Shown piece after piece: positions 26,785 to 35,039 of a DNA stretch of 64,000 nucleotides (its first letter is position 1; each line of letters begins with the position of its first letter). The stretch covers positions 62,001 to 126,000 of the forward strand of contig NZ_NOIG01000001.1 in NCBI RefSeq assembly GCF_002245625.1, read 5' to 3'. Position numbers and translations under genes: made by a program. The stretch comes from Acidovorax kalamii. GTDB lineage: Bacteria > Pseudomonadota > Gammaproteobacteria > Burkholderiales > Burkholderiaceae_C. The notes under the pieces were generated by a model. The model saw only the letters and a list, made by a program, of their open reading frames with translations, did no database searches and was not told the origin of the DNA.

Positions 26785-28017
26785 TCAGAGCTGAACGGGT
26801 GTGCGTCCGATGTCGGGCCAGCGGTTGTGTAGATAGATCCAGGCCGCCAGGCCTATGCCCATCATCAGCAGCGAGGCCAGTGCCAGCAGCACCGTGGAGT
26901 GCATGACCAGGGGGGCAATCAGACCGGCCACCAGGCCATTGGCGCTGGAGCCCACAAAGGCTTGCATCGACGAGGCCATGCCCCGGCGCTCCGGGTGCAG
27001 GTCCAGCACCAGCAGCGTGACCACCGGCACCATCAGTGCCCAGCCGAACGAGAAGATGGCAATGGGCAGCAGGGCCCACCAGGCGTGTGGCGGAAACAGC
27101 AGGTTGGCCGCGAGGTTGAGCACCGCCACCGTGCACATGATGAGAAACCCATGGCGTATCTGCCGCTTGGGTGGGATGCGCCCGGCCAGGCGCCCGCTAA
27201 GCCAGGCGCCGCCCATGATGCCCGAAATGGTCAGGATGAAGAACCAGAAGAACTGCGTGGGCGCCAGCGACAAATGTTCGCCCAGGAAAGCCGGTGCAGA
27301 GAGTACGTAGAGGAACATGCCGTTGAATGGCACGCCACTGGCCAGGGCAAGCAACACAAACCGCGCACTGGACCCGAGCTGCACATAGCCGCGCATCAGG
27401 TGGCGCACGTTGAAGGGCTGTCGGTGCTCGTGGTGCAAGGTCTCGGGCAGCAGGCGGTAGTTGGCGGTCCACAGCGCCACACCCACCAGGGTCAGAAACC
27501 AGAAGATGCTGTGCCAGCCCAGGTGTACGAACAACCAGCCCCCCACGATGGGTGCAATCGCCGGGGCCACACCAAAGTAGATGGTGACCTGGCTCATCAC
27601 CTTCTGTGCCTGGGCGGGCGGGAACATGTCGCGGATCACTGCGCGCGAGACCACGATGCCCGCGCCCGTGGACAGGCCCTGCAGTGCCCGGAAGAACACC
27701 AATTGCCCGATGGTCTGCGACAACGCACAGCCCGCCGAGGCCAGTGTGAAGACTGCGATGCCCCAGAGAATCACCGGCCTGCGGCCAAAGCTGTCGGCCA
27801 GCGCACCATGGAACAGGCTCATGAACGCGAAGCCGAACAGGTAGGCGGACAGCGTCTGTTGCATCTGTACCGGCGTGGCACCCAGTGCCGTGGCAATGCC
27901 CGAGAACGCGGGGATGTAGGTGTCGATGGAGAACGGCCCCAGCATCCCTAGCACCGCCTGCAACACCGCCAAGGCCCAGCGGGGCGCTTTCCAGAGCAGG
28001 TGGGCTTGTGGGTTCAT
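26785..28017 (-). CDS. MFS drug-resistance transporter, Bcr/CflA type
   Basis: A 410-residue, 12-helix major-facilitator exporter. It has LGPFSIDTYIPAFSGIATALGAT near the N-terminus, the loop motif GALADSFGRRPVIL between helices 2 and 3, and SRAVIRDMFPPAQAQKVMSQV, all characteristic of the Bcr/CflA subfamily that exports bicyclomycin, chloramphenicol-like drugs or cysteine. The ATG at 28017 matches family starts. It lies 120 nt downstream of bcsG in the same direction and could share its transcript, though a role in cellulose is not implied. Confidence 0.9.
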   Translation of the reverse strand: MNPQAHLLWKAPRWALAVLQAVLGMLGPFSIDTYIPAFSGIATALGATPVQMQQTLSAYLFGFAFMSLFHGALADSFGRRPVILWGIAVFTLASAGCALSQTIGQLVFFRALQGLSTGAGIVVSRAVIRDMFPPAQAQKVMSQVTIYFGVAPAIAPIVGGWLFVHLGWHSIFWFLTLVGVALWTANYRLLPETLHHEHRQPFNVRHLMRGYVQLGSSARFVLLALASGVPFNGMFLYVLSAPAFLGEHLSLAPTQFFWFFILTISGIMGGAWLSGRLAGRIPPKRQIRHGFLIMCTVAVLNLAANLLFPPHAWWALLPIAIFSFGWALMVPVVTLLVLDLHPERRGMASSMQAFVGSSANGLVAGLIAPLVMHSTVLLALASLLMMGIGLAAWIYLHNRWPDIGRTPVQL

Positions 28018-28137
28018 GCGAAGAGGGGAAGGGGTTGATGGACGCACGCCGCAGGCGGGCGAGGGCCCGGTGCGCGGGCGCAGCGGCCGATTATGCGGGA
28101 CACAGCCTCCGGGCGCGGCCTGGGCCAATGCCGTGGA

Positions 28138-29718
28138 TCAATAGCTGTAGGGAATCCACTCTCCGTTGCCCGACTTCATCAGATACTTGCCGGCCGCGTT
28201 GCGCATCACGATCACGTCGGCGTTTTCCGAGACGAAGGGGGTGGTCTCCGGTGCCTGCAGGCGATCGGTCAGCGGACGGGCGGAGTCGGCATAGGGACTG
28301 TCGCTCAGCAGGTCGCCAAGCAAGGTGAACAGGCCCAGGTAGCTCATCGGCTGGTTCACCACCACCGGCGCTGAGGACTCGGCCGCAGGGTCTTTTTTCT
28401 TCATGCCCACGAGCTTTACGCCAGCAGGCACCAGTGTGATGCGTGGGCCTGGAATCTCGCGCATGCCCGAAATCTGTATCTTGTCGCCGCGCAGCGATGC
28501 GCCGTGTTCAGGCACGAGCACTACCACCACCGGTTTACCCGCCGTTTCCAATTCCGTAATGAATTTGTCGAAATCAGCCATCAGCTGCACCAGGCGAGGC
28601 TTGTAGGTGTCCAGGCTGCTGCGGGAGGTCATGCCGGGCACGCGGTTGCCGTCGTGCAGTGAGATGCTGTTGTAGTACAGCGCCACGGGGGCGGCACCCC
28701 GCTCGCTGCTGCGCTTCTTCCACCACTGCGACAGCAGCGCGTGGTCGTTGTAGATCGGCGAGCCATCGAAGTTCTGCATGTGTACTGGCGCACTCTGGTT
28801 GGGCTGCAGCTTGCCCGCCAAACCGCCGCGCTGCTCCAGCGCATGGGCGTACTCTTCGTATACGCCGTCGTGGTTGAGCAGAGCCGCTGTCTGGTAGCCC
28901 ACCTTCTCCAGGTTGGGAAACACGTAACACTGTGGATCGATGCCCTCGTACAGCTTGTTGTGGGGCGTTTGCCCGCACGAGCCGTGCAGCACGCGCAGCG
29001 AAGCCGGCCCGCTATAGCTGGCGGCGCTGTTGAAGTTGGTGAACAGCACGTCAAAGCGTTGGAGCAGCGGGTGGTTGCGCTGGCCCACAAACTCCATGTC
29101 GTCCCAGGACAGTGAGCATACGTGCAGCAGAATGATGTCGAACGGGGGCGGTCCGCCTGCGGTGCTGAACTGCATCCGTTTCTGGCTTTCGCTGGCATAG
29201 AACTTTTGCAGGAGGGCGTCGGGGTCTGCCGCGTCGGCGCCCGCCACGGAGGAGCCATCGCCAGTGTTGGCCTGGGCATTTCCGGCATCGGTGATCTGAG
29301 CCTCCCGCTCCTGGAGGGCTGCCACCACTGGCACGCTCAAGATGCCAACAAGGGCCAAGGTGGCAAAGCGCACGCGTCGCGCCAAGGCCGCATAGAGAAA
29401 GACACCGGCCACAGCCATCGCCACAGCGGTGGGGTTGACCAGCCGCCCGGCCAACTCCATCCAGTAGTCGGCGCTGAAACCCGCGAGAGCCTTGAGCTGG
29501 GACAACACGCGACCCAGGGTGGGTAGGTAGGAGTCGTAGTACAGCAGGGCAATCGCCGCTGGCCAGGCCAGCACGGCGCGGGTGCGTCTCAGCAGCCGGT
29601 GGCCGATGGGGGGCAGCAGCGCCAGCCACAGAAGCAGGTTCAGCCACCAGCTGAAACCGATGTAGCCCGTGAAGTACAGGCCGACTTTGACCAGGAAGTA
29701 CAGGTTCCAGTAGCTCAT
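28138..29718 (-). CDS. bcsG: Cellulose phosphoethanolamine transferase BcsG
   Basis: A 526-residue inner-membrane enzyme: about four to five membrane segments in the first 130 residues, then a periplasmic alkaline-phosphatase-fold domain. Zinc-site and catalytic residues known from the family are present: Cys201 in LLHVCSLSWDD, the SYSGPA nucleophile region (Ser234-Ser236) and Glu404-His405 in VPEHGASLRGD. BcsG moves phosphoethanolamine from lipid to the nascent cellulose chain, so this strain probably makes pEtN-cellulose. It overlaps bcsA by 4 nt and is the last bcs gene of the operon. Confidence 0.95.
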   Translation of the reverse strand: MSYWNLYFLVKVGLYFTGYIGFSWWLNLLLWLALLPPIGHRLLRRTRAVLAWPAAIALLYYDSYLPTLGRVLSQLKALAGFSADYWMELAGRLVNPTAVAMAVAGVFLYAALARRVRFATLALVGILSVPVVAALQEREAQITDAGNAQANTGDGSSVAGADAADPDALLQKFYASESQKRMQFSTAGGPPPFDIILLHVCSLSWDDMEFVGQRNHPLLQRFDVLFTNFNSAASYSGPASLRVLHGSCGQTPHNKLYEGIDPQCYVFPNLEKVGYQTAALLNHDGVYEEYAHALEQRGGLAGKLQPNQSAPVHMQNFDGSPIYNDHALLSQWWKKRSSERGAAPVALYYNSISLHDGNRVPGMTSRSSLDTYKPRLVQLMADFDKFITELETAGKPVVVVLVPEHGASLRGDKIQISGMREIPGPRITLVPAGVKLVGMKKKDPAAESSAPVVVNQPMSYLGLFTLLGDLLSDSPYADSARPLTDRLQAPETTPFVSENADVIVMRNAAGKYLMKSGNGEWIPYSY

Positions 29719-32246
29719 GCGCCCAGTCCCTGTTGTCTGCGTTGTCTCCCGGTGGGCCAGCGGGTGTGGGCAGCGTCGAGCAGCGATTCCCAGAACTTGC
29801 GGTAGCCGAGCACGCCGAGCTGGGCGATCTCCTGCAGGCCATGCAAGGGGCGGTCGATGTCATGGCTGTCGTTCCATTGCCGCCAGGTGTCGGGGCGGGC
29901 AAAGGTGCATTGCACCAGGTCGATCTGTTGTTCGCGGGTCATGGGGTCGAATTGCAGGCCCGTGGCGCCCTGGCCCCGGTGCAGCATGATGGTGGCGGGG
30001 AAGGTGCATTCGGAATGGCCGCGCCACAGGCCCACCTGTACCTTTTCCCCCACTGCTGGTCGGATGCCTTCGGGCAGCTCCAGGCCCACTCCTGTCATGG
30101 AGAAGTCGATGCAGACGGCCTGGAGCACCGTACCGTCGTCCTGGTACAGCGTGGCCTGCAGCCGGGTTGCCACACGGTGCATGCGGCGCACCTGGCGCGC
30201 CTCGGAGGCCACGCCCAGCGCTGCCCCCAGCATGAGGATGCTGTAGACGGTCCACAGCAGGTTCAGCAGCACGGTGGCCGTTTCTTCCGTGTTCCAGAAG
30301 AACAGGCGCATGATCCCCATGCCAAAGGCTGCGAAGTTCAGCAGCACCAGCACGGTGTAGGGGCGCGAGATGGCCCAGTCGAAGTAGGGCTCATCCACCA
30401 GTCCGCCCTTGGCTGTCACGTTGAACTTGCCCAGGCGCGGGTTGATCAGCGCCACCGTGGTGGGCAGCGCCACGTACCAGGCCAGCACGGTCTCATAGAC
30501 CTCGGCCCAGAATGTGTGCCGGTGCTCGCCTTGCACGTGTGCGTTGGCGATGTTGGATTGCAGGATGTAGGGCAGCACGTACAGCGCGATCATGATCGCG
30601 CCCGCGTTGATGATGTGCCACTCGAAGAACAGGAAGGCCATGGGCGCCGTGAGGAACACCAACCGCGGCAGTCCGAAGAAGAAGTGCACCATGGCATTGG
30701 CATAACAAATGCGCTGCCACAGCGTGAGGCCCTTGCCGAGGAATGGGTTGTCTACGCGGAAGATCTGTGCCATGCCGCGCGCCCAACGGATGCGCTGCCC
30801 CACATGGGCCGACAGGCTCTCGGTGGCGAGGCCCGCGGCCTGGGTTTCGTTGATGTAGGCCGTGGTGTAGCCGCGCCGGTGCAGCTTGAGGGCCGTGTGT
30901 GCGTCCTCGGTCACGGTTTCCACGGCGATGCCACCCACCTCCAGCAGCGGGCCACGGCGGATCACGGCGCAGGAGCCGCAGAAGAAGGTGGCGTTCCAGA
31001 AATCGTTGCCATCCTGGATCAGCCCGTAGAACAGTGCGCCCTCGTTGGGCACGCGGCGGAAGGTGCCCAGGTTGCGTTCAAACGGGTCGGGCGAGAAGAA
31101 GTGATGCGGCGTCTGCAGCATGGCGCACTTCGGGTCGCGCTGGAACCAGCCCACGGCCGTGGTCAGGAATGAGCGTGTGGGGATGTGGTCGCAATCGAAA
31201 ATGGCGATCAGCTCGCCGTCGGTTTTGCCCAGCGCGTGGTTCAGGTTGCCAGCCTTGGCGTGGTTGTTGTCGGGGCGCACGATGTAACCCACGCCCATGG
31301 ACTCAGCGAACTCGCGGAATTCCTCGCGCCGACCATCGTCCAGGATGAAGACCTTCACCTTGTCCTTGGGCCAGTCCAGTGCCATGGACGCCAGCACGGT
31401 GGTCCGCACCACGCTCAGGGGTTCGTTGTAGGTGGGAATGTAGACATCGACGGTAGGCCAGGAGGCAGGCTGGCCCTGCAGGTCGGCCGGGCGGCGGTGC
31501 AGGGGCCAGGCGGTCTGGATGAATCCGAGCACCACCACCAGCCACGTGTAGGCTTCGGCGGCCAGCAGGCCGTAGCCCAGGAAGGATTCAATGGCCGATT
31601 CGAACTCGATGGACGAGGTCACCCGCCACCAGGCATAGCGCCCCATGGCCAGCAGGCTGATGGCCGCCAGTGCCAGCGAGGGGTAGCGCCCTGGCAGGCG
31701 GCGCAGCACCAGCGACAGGCCCCAGCAAAGCAGCATGAACAGTGTCTGCCCGAGCCAGTTGAAGGGGGTCGTCATGACGACCAGCCCGGCCAGAAGGCCC
31801 ACGGCCAGCACCACCCACCGGAGCCCGGGAATTTCCATGAGGGGAGACAGCACCTGGTCGGCCAGGCGCATGCCCTTCTCCACGCTGACATGGGTGGCCA
31901 ACCGGTCCATGGCGCGCAGGAAGAGGCGTATGGGCCAGAACACCCCGTTCAGAAGCAGGGCCAGGCCTTTCCAGCCCCAGCGCAGCACAAACACCAGTCC
32001 TGCGAGCAGCCAGCGCCCCGGCTGAAGGAGCCAAGGCAGCAGTGCACGCTCGGGCGTGGCGGGCAGCACGACGCAGCGCCACAGCCACATCCACCATGGT
32101 GCACCGGGTGCCACTTCCAACTGCCGCGCAAGCCAGCGTATCCAGAGGCTCATGTGGTCTGGCTCGGAGCCCTCGTTCGCAGGCGCTTGAGGGGGGTACG
32201 GCGCGTTTGCGCGGGGTGCCACGCCCGTATCGTGCAGATAGGTCAT
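29715..32246 (-). CDS. bcsA: Cellulose synthase catalytic subunit BcsA
   Basis: An 843-residue membrane glycosyltransferase (GT2) that polymerises UDP-glucose and exports the chain. The catalytic set is complete: ILDDGRREEF (about residue 300), FDCDH (about 350), VTEDAH (about 445) and the product-binding QRIRWARG (about 485). A C-terminal PilZ domain has RQVRRMHR and DFSMTGVGLEL, the c-di-GMP-binding pair RxxxR and DxSxxG. The ATG at 32246 overlaps the bcsQ stop by 4 nt. Placement after bcsE-F-Q, away from bcsB, is unusual. Confidence 0.97.
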   Translation of the reverse strand: MTYLHDTGVAPRANAPYPPQAPANEGSEPDHMSLWIRWLARQLEVAPGAPWWMWLWRCVVLPATPERALLPWLLQPGRWLLAGLVFVLRWGWKGLALLLNGVFWPIRLFLRAMDRLATHVSVEKGMRLADQVLSPLMEIPGLRWVVLAVGLLAGLVVMTTPFNWLGQTLFMLLCWGLSLVLRRLPGRYPSLALAAISLLAMGRYAWWRVTSSIEFESAIESFLGYGLLAAEAYTWLVVVLGFIQTAWPLHRRPADLQGQPASWPTVDVYIPTYNEPLSVVRTTVLASMALDWPKDKVKVFILDDGRREEFREFAESMGVGYIVRPDNNHAKAGNLNHALGKTDGELIAIFDCDHIPTRSFLTTAVGWFQRDPKCAMLQTPHHFFSPDPFERNLGTFRRVPNEGALFYGLIQDGNDFWNATFFCGSCAVIRRGPLLEVGGIAVETVTEDAHTALKLHRRGYTTAYINETQAAGLATESLSAHVGQRIRWARGMAQIFRVDNPFLGKGLTLWQRICYANAMVHFFFGLPRLVFLTAPMAFLFFEWHIINAGAIMIALYVLPYILQSNIANAHVQGEHRHTFWAEVYETVLAWYVALPTTVALINPRLGKFNVTAKGGLVDEPYFDWAISRPYTVLVLLNFAAFGMGIMRLFFWNTEETATVLLNLLWTVYSILMLGAALGVASEARQVRRMHRVATRLQATLYQDDGTVLQAVCIDFSMTGVGLELPEGIRPAVGEKVQVGLWRGHSECTFPATIMLHRGQGATGLQFDPMTREQQIDLVQCTFARPDTWRQWNDSHDIDRPLHGLQEIAQLGVLGYRKFWESLLDAAHTRWPTGRQRRQQGLGA

Positions 32247-33031
32247 GGCAGGGCGGCGCCGGACACCAGCATGGACGCGGGGGCTGCACGCTGGCCCACC
32301 AGCCAGTTGCACACACCCTGCAGGTCGTGGGCGGACTGTGCCTGGGGCGCCAGGCTGCCCACACACATGGCGCGGGCCAGTGCGCGCGCGATGTTCTCAT
32401 CTTCGTGCAAGGTATAGGGGATGAGGCGCTCTCCCCATTGTTCGCGCAGGGTCTGCAAGGCCTCGCGGTGGGAGACCCGGCGCGGATCGAAACGCGTGAC
32501 AAGCACACCCTGCTCACTGGGGGCTGCTGCAGCGCTGCGCAGCAGGGTCTGCACACTGCTCAGGGCCGCGCAGGCGCGGGCAGAGGCTTCCAGTGCCACC
32601 AGCACGGTGTCGGCGCAGTGCAGTGCGGATTGGGCCCAGGGTGAGGGCCACAAGGGGGTGTCCAGCAGCACGGTGCAATCAGAGGGGATGTCCAGCAGTT
32701 CGATCTGGTCCTGCAGCCAGCGCGGCTGCGCCTGCAGCAGCTGGTGCAGGGTGCTGATGGTTTCCAGGGAAGCCGCTCCAAAAGGCAGGACTCGCACGCC
32801 ATCCGAGTTGTCAAATCCGTTTTCAGCCCACCATTGCCCGTCGGCCGCCGCGCGGGCCCAGCCAGTGGTGCTGGCCTCGTGCATGCCCAGGTGCCGCCCC
32901 AGCAGGTTCTGGGCGCACAGCTCCACCGCCAGGCTGCGCTGGCCCTGGCGCGCCAGGAGCGTGGCCAGATGGGCAGTCAGGGTGGTTCGCCCCACTCCTC
33001 CGAGTGGCGATACAACGGCAATCACACGCAT
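32243..33031 (-). CDS. bcsQ: Cellulose biosynthesis protein BcsQ (ParA/MinD-like)
   Basis: A 262-residue ParA/MinD-type protein needed for cellulose secretion in type II systems. The N-terminal MRVIAVVSPLGGVGRTT corresponds to a deviant Walker A, but both lysines of the usual KGGVGKT are replaced (Leu and Arg). Later segments (TVLLDTPLWPSPWAQSAL, VLVTRFDPRR) fit the fold. E. coli BcsQ also has a degenerate P-loop. It overlaps bcsA by 4 nt. Confidence 0.88.
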   Translation of the reverse strand: MRVIAVVSPLGGVGRTTLTAHLATLLARQGQRSLAVELCAQNLLGRHLGMHEASTTGWARAAADGQWWAENGFDNSDGVRVLPFGAASLETISTLHQLLQAQPRWLQDQIELLDIPSDCTVLLDTPLWPSPWAQSALHCADTVLVALEASARACAALSSVQTLLRSAAAAPSEQGVLVTRFDPRRVSHREALQTLREQWGERLIPYTLHEDENIARALARAMCVGSLAPQAQSAHDLQGVCNWLVGQRAAPASMLVSGAALP

Positions 33032-33056
33032 GCAAAGTCTCTGTTCATTCGTTCAT

Positions 33057-33236
33057 TCAAGGTGCGGAAGGTGGCGTTGGCGCACCGGCCGCATCCGTCT
33101 GCGGTAGTTCGGGCCGGTAGGGCCTCACGCAGCGCAGTGGCTGGCGTGCCCGTTGCGCACGGCGCAGCAGCAACCAGCATGGCCAGGCCAGCAGGGCTCC
33201 CAGCAGCATGTAGAGCAGCAGCATCAACAGCGTCAT
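33057..33236 (-). CDS. bcsF: Small membrane protein BcsF
   Basis: A 59-residue protein starting MTLLMLLLYMLLGALLAW: one membrane helix, then a basic tail RRAQRARQPLRCVRPYRPE. Size, topology and the aromatic/proline motif after the basic stretch match BcsF, which recruits BcsE to the membrane in E. coli. Its ATG overlaps the bcsE stop by 4 nt and it lies 25 nt before bcsQ. It is a clear member of the operon by position; sequence similarity in such a short protein is modest. Confidence 0.72.
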   Translation of the reverse strand: MTLLMLLLYMLLGALLAWPCWLLLRRAQRARQPLRCVRPYRPELPQTDAAGAPTPPSAP

Positions 33237-35038
33237 GCCAAGGATCTCCCGGCAGGGTGCGGCACGGCGCGCCGTGCAATGGGGCAGCGCTGCACGCTGG
33301 GGCCTGTCGCGACATGCACGGCGCCGGTGTCCGCAGGCAATGCGGGCAATGCAGGCCGTGTGGACGAGGGAAGAGGGGGCATGAAAGCTGGCGCAGCAGT
33401 GGTGACTGCCGGCGCCGCTGGTGTGTGGCCGAGCAGCGCACTGTAGTCGGGCAAGCCCTTGCGCGAGGCCTCTTGAAGGTGGCCGGTCATGGCTCGGATG
33501 CCTGTGTCCGAGCAGTCGGTGGCTTCGGATGAGAACAACTGGGTTAAGGGCAGAGCAAAAAGGCGGTGCAGCGCCAGACCCACATCGGGTTCACGGCAGG
33601 CGAACAGGAAGACGTACACCGATTCATGGTCGGCGGTGAAGAGGTCGCCGTCGCGTGCGGTGTGGCAGGCGCGCAGCGCATCCAGGTGCGGGATCTGCGC
33701 CAGCACGTTCAGTCGCACCAGGCTGTGCGACAGGCCAATCGCATGTGTGCGGTCCAGCATGCTGCGCACCAGTGCACAGAACTGCGCCGGCGGCTGGTAG
33801 CCCCGCTCGCGTGCAGGCATGAAGCTGCCCAGCGCCTGCTCGTAGTCCGGGTGCACCTTGCGGGTGTGGCTTTGGGCGTTGATGTCCTGCAGCAGCTGCA
33901 GGAGCCGCGAAAACCCCACCTCCTTGTAGACCACGGCACTGGCGCCCAGTTGCAGCAGGGCCTGCTCGCTGTGTGTGCGCAGCTTTCCCAGGTTTTCCCG
34001 CACCACGATCTTGAGCGTGAGCGGGCGCGACAGGCGCAGCTGATGCACCAGGCGTGCACGGGATTCGAAGTCTGACGCCTGGCCCGCATCCAGGAGCACG
34101 GTGGCAGCCACACTGGCGGCGGCCGCTATCTCCAGGTCGGCGAGGCCCTCGACGATGCGCCAGTGGCCGGGCACGCCACGCTGGCCTTCGATGGAAGCGC
34201 GCGTGGCGATGACCTCGGACTGGTCCGCCGCTTCGACCAGTTCGCGCGCGGCCCCCCGCGTGCGCGTGCCGTCGGCAGCCAGGCGGCCCGTTGTGTCGTC
34301 GCGCAGCAGCCCGAACGCCGTCTGGAAGAGCGCGCCGCCATCGGTATTCCAGCGCTCCAGGCCCAGGCTCCAGCGGTCCGCATCGGTGCACAAGGTGGCA
34401 ATGTGCATGGACATCTGGCACAGATTGCGCAAGGCGGGCAGAAGCACTTCAGGCTCCAGCGGCGGGAAGAACCCCAGCACCACAGGGCGTGCGCGCTCGC
34501 GGCACAGGGCGCTGAGCTGGCGGCTTACCCGGGCCAGCTCCGCCACGCTGAGGCCTGCCAGCAGGCCCTGGGCGTCACAGACAAACAGCGCATGTGCATC
34601 GCTCAGGCCCGTGCGCTCCAGTTCCTGCATCAAGGAGAGAAGCCCATGTCGCCGCAGCTCGGCCTGCAGGCCAGGCGAGAGCACCCACAGCTGCAAGCCG
34701 CCGGCGCGGTAGGCGGCCTGCAGGGCTGGGCGCCGCAGCAGCCCGTCCACCCATGACGTGTCGGATGCGACCAGGCCCACGGAGCCTGCTGCGAGGGCGT
34801 CCTCCAGCAGTGCGGGGAACCACAGCGCAGCACTGGGCGCATCGGCTGCGACCAGGGAGACAGGGACATGCGCAGGCAACTGGCCCACGCCATCGGGCAG
34901 ACCTTGGATACCGATGTGCATGGGGGTTGCGCCACCGTCAGGCCCACGGCCAGGGGAAAGGCGCAGGCGCCGGAGCCAGGTGCGCGCCCGCCCTGGAGGC
35001 AGAAGGCTTTTGCGCGGGGGAGAAGAGGCGGTGGACAT
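33233..35038 (-). CDS. bcsE: Cellulose biosynthesis c-di-GMP-binding protein BcsE
   Basis: About 601 residues. The body begins HIGIQGLPDGVGQLPAHVPVSLVAAD, like the E. coli BcsE N-terminus, and continues through a degenerate receiver-like and GGDEF-like region. The GIL-domain c-di-GMP motif RxGD is present as RDGD at residues 462-465 (TARDGDLFTADHE). The C-terminal 60 residues are Pro/Ala-rich. The ATG at 35038 lies 1 nt after the bcsC stop; an internal ATG at 34921 would fit the family start better, so the first 39 residues are uncertain. Confidence 0.88.
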   Translation of the reverse strand: MSTASSPPRKSLLPPGRARTWLRRLRLSPGRGPDGGATPMHIGIQGLPDGVGQLPAHVPVSLVAADAPSAALWFPALLEDALAAGSVGLVASDTSWVDGLLRRPALQAAYRAGGLQLWVLSPGLQAELRRHGLLSLMQELERTGLSDAHALFVCDAQGLLAGLSVAELARVSRQLSALCRERARPVVLGFFPPLEPEVLLPALRNLCQMSMHIATLCTDADRWSLGLERWNTDGGALFQTAFGLLRDDTTGRLAADGTRTRGAARELVEAADQSEVIATRASIEGQRGVPGHWRIVEGLADLEIAAAASVAATVLLDAGQASDFESRARLVHQLRLSRPLTLKIVVRENLGKLRTHSEQALLQLGASAVVYKEVGFSRLLQLLQDINAQSHTRKVHPDYEQALGSFMPARERGYQPPAQFCALVRSMLDRTHAIGLSHSLVRLNVLAQIPHLDALRACHTARDGDLFTADHESVYVFLFACREPDVGLALHRLFALPLTQLFSSEATDCSDTGIRAMTGHLQEASRKGLPDYSALLGHTPAAPAVTTAAPAFMPPLPSSTRPALPALPADTGAVHVATGPSVQRCPIARRAVPHPAGRSLA

Positions 35039-35039
35039 C

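Noticed and set aside
29733-31172. 479-codon frame antisense to bcsA
   Set aside because: Shadow of bcsA codons; composition is His/Gly/Gln-rich without domains.
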